DNA of 64,000 bases. Source: Mesorhizobium loti CJ3sym (GTDB lineage: Bacteria; Pseudomonadota; Alphaproteobacteria; Rhizobiales; Rhizobiaceae). The notes beneath the pieces were generated by a model that saw only the letters and a program-made list of their open reading frames with translations, did not search any database and was not told the origin of the DNA. The translations under genes were made by a program, and so were the position numbers. Positions 49,228 to 61,054 of the stretch are shown piece by piece. The stretch lies in the NCBI RefSeq assembly GCF_000472785.1, contig NZ_AXAL01000026.1, forward strand, positions 38,501 to 102,500, written 5' to 3'. The number at the start of each line of letters is the position of its first letter. The stretch's first letter is position 1.

Positions 49228-50481
49228 ATGGCGCGCATCGTGATGAAATTCGGCGGAACCTCCGTCGCCGACATCGCCCGCATCCGCAATGTGGCGCGCC
49301 ACGTCAAACGCGAGGTCGACGCCGGCCATGAGGTGGCCGTGGTTGTCTCGGCGATGTCCGGCAAGACCAACGAGCTGGTCGCCTGGACACGCGAGGCCTC
49401 GCCGATGCACGATGCACGCGAATATGACGCGGTGGTCGCTTCCGGCGAACAGGTCACGGCCGGCCTGCTGGCCATCACCTTGCAGAACATGGGCGTGCAT
49501 GCGCGCTCCTGGCAGGGCTGGCAGATCCCGATCAAGACCGACAATGCGCATGGCGCGGCGCGTATTCTCGACATCGATGGTGCCTTCCTGATCAAGCGCT
49601 TCGGCGAGGGCCAGGTGGCGGTCATCGCCGGCTTCCAGGGCATCGGGCCGGACAATCGCATCGCCACGCTGGGCCGTGGCGGTTCCGACACCAGCGCGGT
49701 GGCTATAGCGGCCGCGGTCAAGGCCGACCGCTGCGACATCTATACCGATGTCGACGGGGTCTACACCACCGACCCGCGCATGGAGCCCAAGGCGCGCCGG
49801 CTGGCCAAGATCTCGTTCGAGGAAATGCTTGAAATGGCCTCGCTCGGCGCCAAGGTTCTGCAGGTGCGTTCGGTCGAGCTTGCCATGGTGCACAGGGTGC
49901 GTACCTTCGTGCGGTCGTCCTTCGACGATCCCGATGCGCCCGGAATGGGGGATTTGCTCAATCCTCCGGGAACGCTCATTTGCGACGAGGAAGAGATCGT
50001 GGAACAGCAGGTCGTCACCGGAATTGCCTATGCCAAGGACGAAGCGCAGATTTCGCTGCGCCGCGTCGGCGACCGCCCGGGCGTCGCCGCCGGCATCTTC
50101 GGCCCGCTGGCCGAGGCCAACATCAATGTCGACATGATCGTCCAGAACATTTCAGAGGACGGCAAGTTCACCGACATGACCTTCACGGTGCCGTCAGGCG
50201 ACGTCGACAAGGCACTTGTCGTGCTGGAACGCCTGAAAGCCGAGATCGGCTACGATGTCGTGCAGTCGGAAGCCGGCATGTCGAAGGTTTCGGTCATCGG
50301 TATCGGCATGAGGAGCCATGCGGGTGTTGCCGCCACCGCCTTCAAGGCGCTGGCCGACAAGGCGATCAACATCCGCGCCATCACCACCTCCGAGATCAAG
50401 ATTTCGATACTGATCGATGGTCCGTACACAGAACTCGCGGTTCGCACTTTGCATTCCGTCTACGGTCTGGATAAGCAGTAG
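49228..50481 (+). CDS. lysC: Aspartate kinase
   Basis: First enzyme of the aspartate family (lysine, threonine, methionine, DAP), 417 residues, the size of lysine-sensitive monofunctional enzymes. MARIVMKFGGTSVADIARIR carries the KFGGTSV motif, then GRGGSDTSAVAIAAAVKAD-type kinase blocks. Two C-terminal ACT domains (VTGIAYAKDEAQISLRRVGD and SVIGIGMRSHAGVAATAF) should bind the feedback inhibitors. It is followed by ptsP after 83 bases. Confidence 0.97.
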   Translation: MARIVMKFGGTSVADIARIRNVARHVKREVDAGHEVAVVVSAMSGKTNELVAWTREASPMHDAREYDAVVASGEQVTAGLLAITLQNMGVHARSWQGWQIPIKTDNAHGAARILDIDGAFLIKRFGEGQVAVIAGFQGIGPDNRIATLGRGGSDTSAVAIAAAVKADRCDIYTDVDGVYTTDPRMEPKARRLAKISFEEMLEMASLGAKVLQVRSVELAMVHRVRTFVRSSFDDPDAPGMGDLLNPPGTLICDEEEIVEQQVVTGIAYAKDEAQISLRRVGDRPGVAAGIFGPLAEANINVDMIVQNISEDGKFTDMTFTVPSGDVDKALVVLERLKAEIGYDVVQSEAGMSKVSVIGIGMRSHAGVAATAFKALADKAINIRAITTSEIKISILIDGPYTELAVRTLHSVYGLDKQ

Positions 50482-50564
50482 CGAGAACGATTTGAGTTGT
50501 TGCGCGTGTGCCGGTCGCGGTGGAAACTGCGGCGGGCATAATGCCTATTGGAGAAGAAGCCGCG

Positions 50565-52835
50565 ATGCGTGACCAGGCCAGTGGCCCGCGCGTTTTGCTG
50601 AAACGGCTCCGCGAGCTCATGCAGGAGCCGCTGGAGCCGCAGGAGCGGCTTGACCGGATCGTGCGCGACATCGCCTCCAACATGGTTGCCGAGGTCTGCT
50701 CGCTTTACGTGCTGCGCGCCGATTCGGTGCTCGAACTCTATGCCACCGAAGGTCTGAACCCGAACGCCGTCCACCTTGCGCAGCTGCGGCTTGGGCAAGG
50801 CCTGGTCGGCACGATCGCCGCCAGCGCGCGGCCGCTCAACCTGTCCAACGCGCAGGAGCACCCCGCCTTCGCCTATCTGCCGGAGACGGGGGAAGAGATC
50901 TACAATTCCTTCCTTGGCGTCCCGGTGCTGCGGGCAGGGCGCACGCTGGGCGTCCTGGTCGTCCAGAACAAGACCATGCGCCACTACCGCGACGACGAGG
51001 TCGAGGCGCTGGAAACCACCGCCATGGTCATCGCAGAGATGATCGCCACCGGCGATCTGGCGCGGCTGACCCGGCCCGGCCTCGAACTCGACCTGCGCCG
51101 GCCAGTCAGTTTTACCGGTCTGTCCTTCAATGACGGCGTCGGACTTGGCCATGTCGTGCTGCACGAGCCGCGCATCGTCGTCACCAATCTGTTCAACGAG
51201 GACAGCGAGGAGGAGGTGCGCCGGCTTGAGACTTCGCTTGGTTCGCTCAGGCTCTCCATCGACGACATGCTGGAGCGCCGCGACGTCGCCTTCGAGGGCG
51301 AGCATCGCCAGGTGCTGGAAGCTTACCGCATGTTCGCCAATGACCGCGGCTGGGTGCGCCGGCTCGAAGAGGCGATCCGCAACGGCCTGACGGCTGAAGC
51401 GGCGGTAGAAAAGGTGCAGAGCGACATGCGGGCCCGCATGCTGCACATGACCGATCCCTATCTGCGCGAGCGGATGAGCGATTTCGACGACCTCGCCAAC
51501 CGGCTGCTGCGCCAGCTGATGGGCCGTGGGCCGGAGGATGTCGCGGCATCGCTGCCGAAGGATGCCATCATCGTTGCCCGTTCGATGGGGGCTGCCGAGC
51601 TGCTCGACTATCCCAGGGAGAAAATGCGCGGACTGGTGCTTGAGGATGGTGCTGCCACCAGCCACGTCGTCATCGTTGCGCGCGCCATGGGCATCCCGGT
51701 CGCCGGCCAGATGAAGGGCGCTGTTTCCATGGCGGAAAACGGCGATGCCATCATCGTCGACGGCGAAGAGGGCGTGATCCATTTGCGGCCGCAGCCCGAT
51801 CTCGAGGCCGCCTATGCCGAAAAGGTGCGCTTCCGGGCGCGCCGGCAAGAGGTCTATCGCGAACTGCGCAAGAAGCCATCGACGACCAGGGACGGTGTCC
51901 AGGTCGATCTCTTGATGAATGCCGGGCTTGCCGTCGACCTGCCGCAGCTGGCGGAGGCGGGCGCGGCCGGCATCGGCCTGTTCCGCACCGAACTGCAATT
52001 CATGGTCGCTTCGACCTTTCCACGTGCCGAGGCGCAGGAAAAACTCTATCGCGACGTGCTCGAGGCGGCGCGCGGCAAGCCGGTCACCTTCCGCACCATC
52101 GATATTGGTGGCGACAAGGTGCTGCCCTATTTCAAGGGTGCCATCCAGGAAGAGAACCCGGCGCTTGGCTGGCGGGCGATCCGCCTGACGCTCGACCGGC
52201 CGGGACTGCTGCGCACCCAGATCCGCGCCTTACTGAAGGCCAGCGGCGGGCGCGAGCTCAAGCTGATGCTGCCGATGGTAACCGAACTTGGCGAGATCGC
52301 CCAGGCGCGCGAGATCATCGACCGCGAGGTGCGGCATCTCTCGCGCTTTGCCCATCATCTGCCGACCAGCCTCAAGCTGGGAGCAATGCTGGAAGTGCCG
52401 TCGCTGCTGTTCCAGCTCGACGAACTGATGAAGGCGGTCGACTTCGTTTCGGTCGGTTCGAACGATCTGTTCCAGTTCGTCATGGCGGTCGACCGCGGCA
52501 ACACGCAACTGGCCAACCGCTTCGACACGCTGTCGGCGCCGTTCCTGCGTGTGCTCAAGCAGATCGCCGATGCCGGCACCCGCAACCACACGCCCGTCAC
52601 GCTGTGCGGCGAACTTGCCGGAAAACCCATATCGGCCATGGCGCTGATCGGCCTCGGCTTCCGCTCGATCTCGATGTCGCCGGCCTCGATCGGCCCGGTC
52701 AAGGCAATGCTGACGGAACTGCCGCTGGACGAGCTGAAAGCGTTCTTTGACGACAATCTGATGGCGCCGGCGCAGGGGCTGCCGATGCGGGCGCTGCTGC
52801 AGGCCTTTGCCGACGATCGCTCGATCCCGTTGTAG
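50565..52835 (+). CDS. ptsP: Phosphoenolpyruvate-protein phosphotransferase PtsP (EI-Ntr)
   Basis: Enzyme I of the nitrogen PTS, 756 residues. An N-terminal GAF domain (VAEVCSLYVLRADSVLELYA) is followed by the PTS Enzyme I body. The phospho-His is in GAATSHVVIVARAMGIPVAG near residue 367, and the PEP domain has LFRTELQFMVASTFPRAEAQ and NDLFQFVMAVDRGNTQLANR, then CGELAGKP. ATG 50565 has GGAGAAG upstream; earlier in-frame starts exist at 50508 and 50541. It phosphorylates NPr/PtsN, which in rhizobia influences K+ and nitrogen regulation. Confidence 0.96.
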   Translation: MRDQASGPRVLLKRLRELMQEPLEPQERLDRIVRDIASNMVAEVCSLYVLRADSVLELYATEGLNPNAVHLAQLRLGQGLVGTIAASARPLNLSNAQEHPAFAYLPETGEEIYNSFLGVPVLRAGRTLGVLVVQNKTMRHYRDDEVEALETTAMVIAEMIATGDLARLTRPGLELDLRRPVSFTGLSFNDGVGLGHVVLHEPRIVVTNLFNEDSEEEVRRLETSLGSLRLSIDDMLERRDVAFEGEHRQVLEAYRMFANDRGWVRRLEEAIRNGLTAEAAVEKVQSDMRARMLHMTDPYLRERMSDFDDLANRLLRQLMGRGPEDVAASLPKDAIIVARSMGAAELLDYPREKMRGLVLEDGAATSHVVIVARAMGIPVAGQMKGAVSMAENGDAIIVDGEEGVIHLRPQPDLEAAYAEKVRFRARRQEVYRELRKKPSTTRDGVQVDLLMNAGLAVDLPQLAEAGAAGIGLFRTELQFMVASTFPRAEAQEKLYRDVLEAARGKPVTFRTIDIGGDKVLPYFKGAIQEENPALGWRAIRLTLDRPGLLRTQIRALLKASGGRELKLMLPMVTELGEIAQAREIIDREVRHLSRFAHHLPTSLKLGAMLEVPSLLFQLDELMKAVDFVSVGSNDLFQFVMAVDRGNTQLANRFDTLSAPFLRVLKQIADAGTRNHTPVTLCGELAGKPISAMALIGLGFRSISMSPASIGPVKAMLTELPLDELKAFFDDNLMAPAQGLPMRALLQAFADDRSIPL

Positions 52836-52844
52836 CATCTCATC

Positions 52845-53924
52845 ATGGTCAATTTGCCCCGCGATCGTATGGATCAAGTCGTCAAGCGTTTCGAGATGCT
52901 CGAAGCGCAGATGTCGGCCGGCCCGGCGCCGGATGCCTATGTGAAGATGGCGTCGGAATATGCCGAACTGCAGGACATGGTGGCCAAGGTCAGGGAACTG
53001 CGCGCGGCCGAGCATGAGCAGGCCGACCTCGAAGCGATGCTTGCCGACAAGGGCACCGATGCGGAAATGCGGGCGCTTGCCGAGGCGGATTTGCCAATCG
53101 TGGAGGATCGCATTGAGGCGCTGCAGAAGGACATCCAGGTCCTTCTGTTGCCCAGGGATGCCGCCGACGACAAGAACGCCATCCTCGAAATCCGTGCCGG
53201 CACCGGCGGCGACGAGGCCGCCCTTTTCGCCGGCGACCTGTTTCGCATGTATGAGCGCTATGCTGCCGAGCGCGGCTGGCGGTTTGAGACGGTGTCGGCC
53301 AACGACGGCGATGCTGGTGGTTTCAAGGAAATCATCGCCACCATTTCCGGCAGGGGGGTCTTTGCCCATCTGAAATTCGAATCTGGCGTGCATCGCGTGC
53401 AGCGCGTGCCGGCGACAGAAGCCAGCGGGCGCATCCATACGTCCGCCGCGACTGTCGCCGTGTTGCCGGAAGCCGAAGAGGTCGATATCGACATCAAGGC
53501 CGAAGACATCCGCATCGACACGATGCGCGCCTCGGGCTCCGGCGGCCAGCACGTCAACACCACCGATTCGGCGGTGCGCATCACCCATCTGCCGACCGGC
53601 ATCATGGTGGTGCAGGCGGAGAAGTCGCAGCACCAGAACCGGGCGAAGGCCATGCAGATCCTGCGCGCCAGGCTCTACGACCTAGAGCGCAGCAAGGCGG
53701 ACGAGGAGCGTTCGGAATCGCGCAAGTCGCAGGTCGGTTCCGGCGACCGCTCGGAGCGCATCCGCACCTACAATTTCCCGCAGGGCCGCCTTACCGACCA
53801 CCGCATCAACCTGACGCTCTACAAGCTCGACCGGGTGATGATGGGCGAACTCGACGAAGTCATCGAGGCGCTGATCGCCGATCACCAGTCGAAGCTGCTC
53901 GCCGATATCGGCCTTGATGGCTGA
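52845..53924 (+). CDS. prfA: Peptide chain release factor 1
   Basis: Class I release factor for UAA/UAG, 359 residues. The GGQ motif is in SGSGGQHVNTTDSAVRITHL near residue 231, and the PxT decoding element region lies before it (HRVQRVPATEASGRIHTSAA). The C-terminus INLTLYKLDRVMMGELDEVI is standard. It starts 10 bases after ptsP and overlaps prmC by 11 bases. Confidence 0.97.
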   Translation: MVNLPRDRMDQVVKRFEMLEAQMSAGPAPDAYVKMASEYAELQDMVAKVRELRAAEHEQADLEAMLADKGTDAEMRALAEADLPIVEDRIEALQKDIQVLLLPRDAADDKNAILEIRAGTGGDEAALFAGDLFRMYERYAAERGWRFETVSANDGDAGGFKEIIATISGRGVFAHLKFESGVHRVQRVPATEASGRIHTSAATVAVLPEAEEVDIDIKAEDIRIDTMRASGSGGQHVNTTDSAVRITHLPTGIMVVQAEKSQHQNRAKAMQILRARLYDLERSKADEERSESRKSQVGSGDRSERIRTYNFPQGRLTDHRINLTLYKLDRVMMGELDEVIEALIADHQSKLLADIGLDG

Positions 53925-54795
53925 TCCTTTGCCCGAGGCGCTGGGGCTTTTGCTGCGGGAAGCGCGGGCCAGGCTTGTCACGGCCGCAGTCGATGATCCC
54001 ACGCTCGACGCACGGCTGATCGTCGAACATTTTTCCGGCATGACACGCACCCAAGCCATCGCCGACCCTGAACGCAAGATCGACAGGAGCGCCATCGCCG
54101 CGATCGACGCTGCCCTGAGGCGGCGAGCCGGTGGCGAGCCAGTGCACCGCATTCTTGGCTATCGCGAATTCTACGGTTTGCGCCTGTTGTTGTCGCCCGA
54201 AACGCTGGAGCCGAGGCCTGATACTGAAACGCTGGTCGAGGCGGTGCTGCCCTTCGTCAAGGCAATCGCCGCGCGGGAGGGAGAATGCCGCGTTCTGGAC
54301 CTCGGCACCGGAACGGGCGCCATCGCGCTGGCGCTGCTGAGCGCAGAGCCGGCCGCTACCGCCACCGGTGTCGACATTGCCGCTGGCGCTCTGGCGACGG
54401 CGAGCCGCAATGCCAGGCAACTGGGCCTTGCCGATCGGTTTACTGCGCTGGAGTCAAACTGGTTCGAAAAAGTTTCCGGCCGATACCATGTAATTGCCGC
54501 AAACCCTCCCTATATATCGTCACAAGACATCGAAAATCTGCAGGACGAGGTCCGCGATTTCGATCCCCGCACAGCCCTTGATGGCGGCGAGGATGGTCTG
54601 GACCCTTACAGAACAATAGCCGCCGAGGCGGAAGTGTTTTTGAAGCCAGAAGGCAGGATCGCAGTCGAGATCGGTTACACGCAACAGGACGACGTTACGG
54701 GTATATTCACGGCCGCGGGCTATGCACCGGTGGGTGCTTTCCGTGATCTCGGCGGAAATGACAGGGTTCTTGTCTTTCAACGGGGAAACCCTTGA
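53914..54795 (+). CDS. prmC: Release factor glutamine methyltransferase
   Basis: Methylates the GGQ glutamine of release factors, 293 residues. The SAM site LDLGTGTGAIALALLSAEPA and the catalytic NPPY in IAANPPYISSQDIENL (near residue 195) are intact. The N-terminal substrate domain has ALRRRAGGEPVHRILGYREF. Its overlap with prfA and their functional tie explain the pairing. Confidence 0.96.
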   Translation: MMADPLPEALGLLLREARARLVTAAVDDPTLDARLIVEHFSGMTRTQAIADPERKIDRSAIAAIDAALRRRAGGEPVHRILGYREFYGLRLLLSPETLEPRPDTETLVEAVLPFVKAIAAREGECRVLDLGTGTGAIALALLSAEPAATATGVDIAAGALATASRNARQLGLADRFTALESNWFEKVSGRYHVIAANPPYISSQDIENLQDEVRDFDPRTALDGGEDGLDPYRTIAAEAEVFLKPEGRIAVEIGYTQQDDVTGIFTAAGYAPVGAFRDLGGNDRVLVFQRGNP

Positions 54796-54814
54796 CGCAG
54801 TGCAAAAAAACCGC

Positions 54815-54843
54815 TTGGCAATACCGGGGAATGCGGCTAGGGT
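54815..54843 (+). promoter_or_regulatory. Promoter of the DUF4167 gene with long leader
   Basis: TTGGCA (54815-54820) and TAGGGT (54838-54843) are 17 bases apart, in the alphaproteobacterial style. Transcription would start near 54850, leaving about 250 bases of leader before the DUF4167 start codon. The spacer 54796-55098 holds no gene that I can support. The leader could hold an RNA control element; none is recognised. Confidence 0.45.
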
Positions 54844-55098
54844 CGCCTCAACCGGATGAGACGAAGCAGGCAGTGCTCTTAGCGATTCGGTTTCCTTGGA
54901 AATAGCTGCCTTCTTGCGCAAACGACGCCCAAGCTTCGTGCGGGAATCGTCCGGCAAGTGATGTAACCGGAACAGGATGGCACGTGGCGCCAACGCAATC
55001 GATGCGGGCGAACGCCGGTGAAGAAACCAAACGGCTGGCTGCATGAGCGCCACCGTTCGTGACGAGTTTTCAAAAAATTTCAAAATGAAGAGAGTCTA

Positions 55099-56043
55099 AT
55101 GAGGCCACAACAGCAGAACAGGCGCATGCGCGGTCGCAACAACAATGGCGGCGGCGGTGGCGGCAACAACAATAATAATAACAACAATCGCAAGGGACCG
55201 AATCCCCTGACGCGTAACTACGAGAGCAACGGCCCGGACGTGAAGATCCGTGGATCGGCTCAGCAGATCGCCGAAAAATACGCCACCCTGGCCCGTGATG
55301 CGCACAGCTCCGGCGACCGCGTCATGGCGGAAAACTACCTCCAGCACGCCGAACACTACAATCGCATCATTGCCGCCGCTCAGGCGCAGATGCCGATCCA
55401 GAATACGCAACAGAATCGCGACGATTTCGACGATGACGGCGATGAGGATCGTGACGACTTCGACAATTCCGGCAACAACAGCAACACTATTTCCGATGCC
55501 CAGATTCCGGTGGCCAACCACGGCGCCGGCCCGCAGCCGGTTATCGAAGGCATGCCGGCCGAGGTCGCGCTGAACCGTGAAAACGGCCGCGACAATGGTG
55601 GACGTGACAATGGCGGGCGCAACAACGGCCGCGACAACAATGGCGGGCGCCACCGCGATCGTCGCCCCAATGGCGGCTACGGCCAGAACGGCCAGCGCGA
55701 CTTTGCTTCATCCTCCGATCAAGGTGGCCAGCAGCAGCGCAACGAGGCCCCGGTCCAGGCAGACGCACAGGCAGAGCCCGCTTCACCGGTCGAGATCGTT
55801 GCGGTAGCCGAGCCGGCTCCGCTGTTCGAGAGCTTTTCGCCGGCGGCTCTTGCCGCGCAGGCCGAGCTCAACGAGGCGGCCGCCGAGAGCGGCGCTGCCC
55901 GTCGCCCACGCCGCCCGCGCCGTCCGCGCACCAACGCCGATCAGGTCGACAGTGGTGGCGACAATGCGGATGCCGGCGAGGTGGCCGCGGCTCCGGCCGA
56001 TAGCGGCAGCACCGAGCCCGTGATCGTCGACATCGACAACTGA
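55099..56043 (+). CDS. DUF4167 domain-containing protein
   Basis: A 314-residue soluble protein with an extreme composition. It begins MRPQQQNRRMRGR, then a Gly/Asn-rich run (Asn x8 in a row), then the compact DUF4167 domain (KGPNPLTRNYESNGPDVKIR, then GSAQQIAEKYATLARDAHSS and AENYLQHAEHYNRIIAAAQA). The rest is disordered and rich in Asn, Gly and Arg (NGRDNGGRDNGGRNNGRDNN), ending in acidic Ala-rich tail. The basic RGG-like repeats suggest RNA binding. The gene lies between prmC and clpB in most rhizobia. Function is unknown. Confidence 0.92.
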   Translation: MRPQQQNRRMRGRNNNGGGGGGNNNNNNNNRKGPNPLTRNYESNGPDVKIRGSAQQIAEKYATLARDAHSSGDRVMAENYLQHAEHYNRIIAAAQAQMPIQNTQQNRDDFDDDGDEDRDDFDNSGNNSNTISDAQIPVANHGAGPQPVIEGMPAEVALNRENGRDNGGRDNGGRNNGRDNNGGRHRDRRPNGGYGQNGQRDFASSSDQGGQQQRNEAPVQADAQAEPASPVEIVAVAEPAPLFESFSPAALAAQAELNEAAAESGAARRPRRPRRPRTNADQVDSGGDNADAGEVAAAPADSGSTEPVIVDIDN

Positions 56044-56066
56044 TCGAACGGCAGCTCAAAGTATTG

Positions 56067-56096
56067 AACGGCGGGGAGAAATCTCCGCCGTTTTCG
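56067..56096 (+). terminator. Terminator of the DUF4167 gene
   Basis: AACGGCGGGGA (56067-56077) pairs with TCTCCGCCGTT (56082-56092) around GAAA and runs into TTTTCGTTT. It is a classical rho-independent terminator 24 bases after the stop. Confidence 0.85.
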
Positions 56097-56141
56097 TTTG
56101 GGCTGACGTGGAATATTATGCATTGACCGACATCAAGGCGT

Positions 56142-56170
56142 CTTGAGACAGCATGGCCTATGCACCATAT
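56142..56170 (+). promoter_or_regulatory. Heat-shock (RpoH) promoter of clpB
   Basis: CTTGAG (56142-56147) and CCATAT (56165-56170) are separated by exactly 17 bases. This agrees with the rhizobial sigma-32 consensus CTTGAA-N17-CCATAT. It lies 93 bases before the clpB start. Heat-shock control of clpB is well established in related bacteria. Confidence 0.75.
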
Positions 56171-56263
56171 CTCGGCTGAACAGGACTCGGCTCGAATGGG
56201 CGGGTCCGTCACCGCAATCTGATCCGGTGCCGCAAAGCGGGCCGGTGATGGAAGGAGACAGAT

Positions 56264-58870
<2,607 letters not shown>

Positions 58871-58873
58871 TCA

Positions 58874-58921
58874 ATGCATGTCGCCCAAAAGTGAGCTCGG
58901 TTTTGGGACAACGACATGCAT
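58874..58921. repeat. Palindromic ATGTCG/CGACAT intergenic repeat, copy 3
   Basis: The arms ATGCATGTCGCCCAAAA and TTTTGGGACAACGACATGCAT form a 48-bp near-perfect palindrome. It is the best-preserved of three copies (others at 20519-20566 and 21161-21212). It lies just after clpB, before a hairpin (58934-58952) and a terminator. Confidence 0.85.
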
Positions 58922-58933
58922 AAAACAAAGATC

Positions 58934-58996
58934 TGAAGCGCGCCGCGCTTCAGGGTGCCGCGCGTCCAGACTCGGCGCGCGGCGTTTTCATTTCAT
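58934..58996 (+). terminator. Hairpin and terminator after clpB
   Basis: TGAAGCGC-GCC-GCGCTTCA (58934-58952) is a perfect 8-bp hairpin. It is followed by GCCGCGCG (58957-58964) pairing with CGCGCGGC (58976-58983) and then GTTTTCATTTCATTTTG. The second stem with T-rich tail is the likely rho-independent terminator. Confidence 0.75.
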
Positions 58997-59013
58997 TTTG
59001 AAGGCGGGAGCGG

Positions 59014-59376
59014 ATGACGCTGGACGACTACAATAGCTTCTGCGCTTCGCTGCCCGCGACAAATCATATCGTCCAGTGGGGCGGCGCCAATGTCTGGAAG
59101 GTCGGCACCAAGGTGTTTGCGATCGGCGGCTGGGATCACGGCCAGCAGCTCTTCGTCACCTTCAAATGTTCCGACATCGCCTTTGATGTGCTGAAGGAGC
59201 AGCCGGGTTGCCGGCCGGCGCCCTATCTTGCCTCGCGCGGCATGACATGGATCCAGCGTCAGACAAGCCAAAGCATGGATGATGGGGCGCTGAAGGACTA
59301 TCTACGCGAGAGCCATCGCCTGGTCGCCCTGAAGCTGACCAAGCAGGCGCGCAAGGACTTGGGGCTCGCAAGCTAG
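59014..59376 (+). CDS. MmcQ/YjbR family DNA-binding protein
   Basis: A 120-residue protein of the YjbR/MmcQ fold ('double-wing' DNA-binding). Family features are VQWGGANVWKVGTKVFAIGG near the N-terminus, LFVTFKCSDIAFDVLKEQPG in the middle and MTWIQRQTSQSMDDGALKDY near the end. The partner and target are unknown. A short ribosome-binding site (GGCGGGAG) lies before the ATG. Confidence 0.92.
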   Translation: MTLDDYNSFCASLPATNHIVQWGGANVWKVGTKVFAIGGWDHGQQLFVTFKCSDIAFDVLKEQPGCRPAPYLASRGMTWIQRQTSQSMDDGALKDYLRESHRLVALKLTKQARKDLGLAS

Positions 59377-59530
59377 CTAATATTCGTCGATACGCCGGAA
59401 AACCGCCATCTTCATGCCCGGTTCATGTTGGAACCATATGGTGGGTAACTGGTTTGTTGGCGAAGGGGTTCGCCTTACAGGGACACCACTGCCGGGCGGC
59501 GGCAATTACGGACCGGAGAGTTTGGCCACG

Positions 59531-61054
59531 ATGTTCCGCACGATCTTTGCCCTTTCGGCGCTTGGCGCCGGGCTTGTGTCTTTTGGCGCGCTTGCCGCGC
59601 CGACACAGGAGAACGCACCAAGAGTTGCCCGCGCTGCCAGTGATGGCGGCATTCTCGTCGCCCAGGAAGGAAATCTGGACATCTATTACGACGCCCGCGG
59701 CAATCGCGTCATCGTGGACGCCGATACCGGCAAGGTCATCGCCATCCAGCCGCCGCAGACGCGATACGATCGCCGAGCGTTCCGGCGGGAGTCGGGAGAC
59801 CGAAACCTCGGCCCGGTGACAGATGACGATGGCTATTACCTCGACAATCCCGACGACACGGTGCGCTCGCGCCGTCAGCGGTTGAGAGAGCAAAGCCGCG
59901 TCATTGCGCCGCCCGCGGACGAGTATGATCCTGACAGTGATAACTCCGTAGAGGCCTACCCGCCGGCGCAAAAGGACGATGGCGGCTACGACAACACCTA
60001 CCCCGATGCACCGCGGCCAACAAAGCCGGGCACCATCAAGCGCCAGCCGCTCAACGAAGCCTCGATTGACCCTGTGCAGCCGGCCCAGCCAGACGTGCAG
60101 CAGGCCAATCCGGAAACGCAGACGTCGCTGCCGCCGGACACCGGCGGCAAGGCCGCCGTCGATCCGTCGCTGTCGCTCGGCGCGCGTCAGGATGTGGCGG
60201 CGCTGCAGGTCCTGCTCGACCGTGGCGGCGCTTCGCCGGGCGTGATTGACGGGCGCTTCGGCTCGAATGTCGACAAGGCCTTGGCCGCCTACAACCAGAT
60301 CAACGGCAGCAATCTGAAATCGACCGACGCGGTCGGCATCCAGTCGGCTCTTTCGCAATCCGGTGGCGACGCCTTCGCCAACTACACAATCACGGCGGAG
60401 GATGCGGCAGGCCCTTATGTCGCCTCGATCCCGGAAGACTACAGCCAGAAGGCGCAGCTCAACTGCATGTGCTATACCTCGGTCACCGAGGCGCTGGCCG
60501 AGCGCTTCCACATGGATGAGAACTATCTGAAGTCGATCAACAAGGGCCTCGACTTCAACCGTCCCGGCACGATCATCAAGGTCGCAAATTTCGGCAAGCT
60601 GGTGTCTACGCCGGTCGCGCGCATCGTCGCCGACAAGACCAAGAAAGAAGTTTACGCCTACGATGCGGGCGGCAAGCTGGTAGCCGCCTATCCCGCCACC
60701 ATCGGCTCCGCCGATACGCCGTCGCCCACCGGCATCCACGCCGTGTCGCGCATCGCGCTCGACCCGAACTACACCTACAACCCCAACATCAACTTCAAGC
60801 AGGGCGAGAACGACAAGATTCTGACCGTTCCGCCAGGCCCCAACGGACCTGTCGGGTCAGTCTGGATCGCCTTGGACAAGCCGACCTACGGCATCCACGG
60901 AACGCCCGAGCCGTCGAAGATCGGCAAGACCGAAAGCCATGGCTGCGTGCGACTGACGAACTGGGACGCGCGCGAACTCGCCAAGCTGGTGTCGCCAGGC
61001 GTTACCGTGGAGTTCATTGGCGGACCTTCATCCGATGACGTGGCGCAGCAATGA
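59531..61054 (+). CDS. Exported L,D-transpeptidase
   Basis: Periplasmic enzyme of 507 residues that forms or edits 3-3 peptidoglycan crosslinks or anchors proteins. The signal peptide is RTIFALSALGAGLVSFGALA, followed by a long low-complexity Pro/Asp-rich linker (about 60-200). A peptidoglycan-binding-like domain follows (QVLLDRGGASPGVIDGRFGS) and the YkuD catalytic domain at the C-terminus with THGCVRL-type core: GIHGTPEPSKIGKTESHGCV (Cys near residue 472) and RLTNWDARELA. I placed the start at ATG 59531 with GGAGAG upstream. It overlaps the convergent TMEM175-like gene by 27 bases. Confidence 0.9.
   Translation: MFRTIFALSALGAGLVSFGALAAPTQENAPRVARAASDGGILVAQEGNLDIYYDARGNRVIVDADTGKVIAIQPPQTRYDRRAFRRESGDRNLGPVTDDDGYYLDNPDDTVRSRRQRLREQSRVIAPPADEYDPDSDNSVEAYPPAQKDDGGYDNTYPDAPRPTKPGTIKRQPLNEASIDPVQPAQPDVQQANPETQTSLPPDTGGKAAVDPSLSLGARQDVAALQVLLDRGGASPGVIDGRFGSNVDKALAAYNQINGSNLKSTDAVGIQSALSQSGGDAFANYTITAEDAAGPYVASIPEDYSQKAQLNCMCYTSVTEALAERFHMDENYLKSINKGLDFNRPGTIIKVANFGKLVSTPVARIVADKTKKEVYAYDAGGKLVAAYPATIGSADTPSPTGIHAVSRIALDPNYTYNPNINFKQGENDKILTVPPGPNGPVGSVWIALDKPTYGIHGTPEPSKIGKTESHGCVRLTNWDARELAKLVSPGVTVEFIGGPSSDDVAQQ

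Noticed and set aside
55141..55200. Short-repeat array (microsatellite or CRISPR-like)
   Set aside because: The GGC/AAC/AAT repeats are in-frame codons for the Gly-Asn run of the DUF4167 protein; no spacer structure. No CRISPR array was seen in the window.
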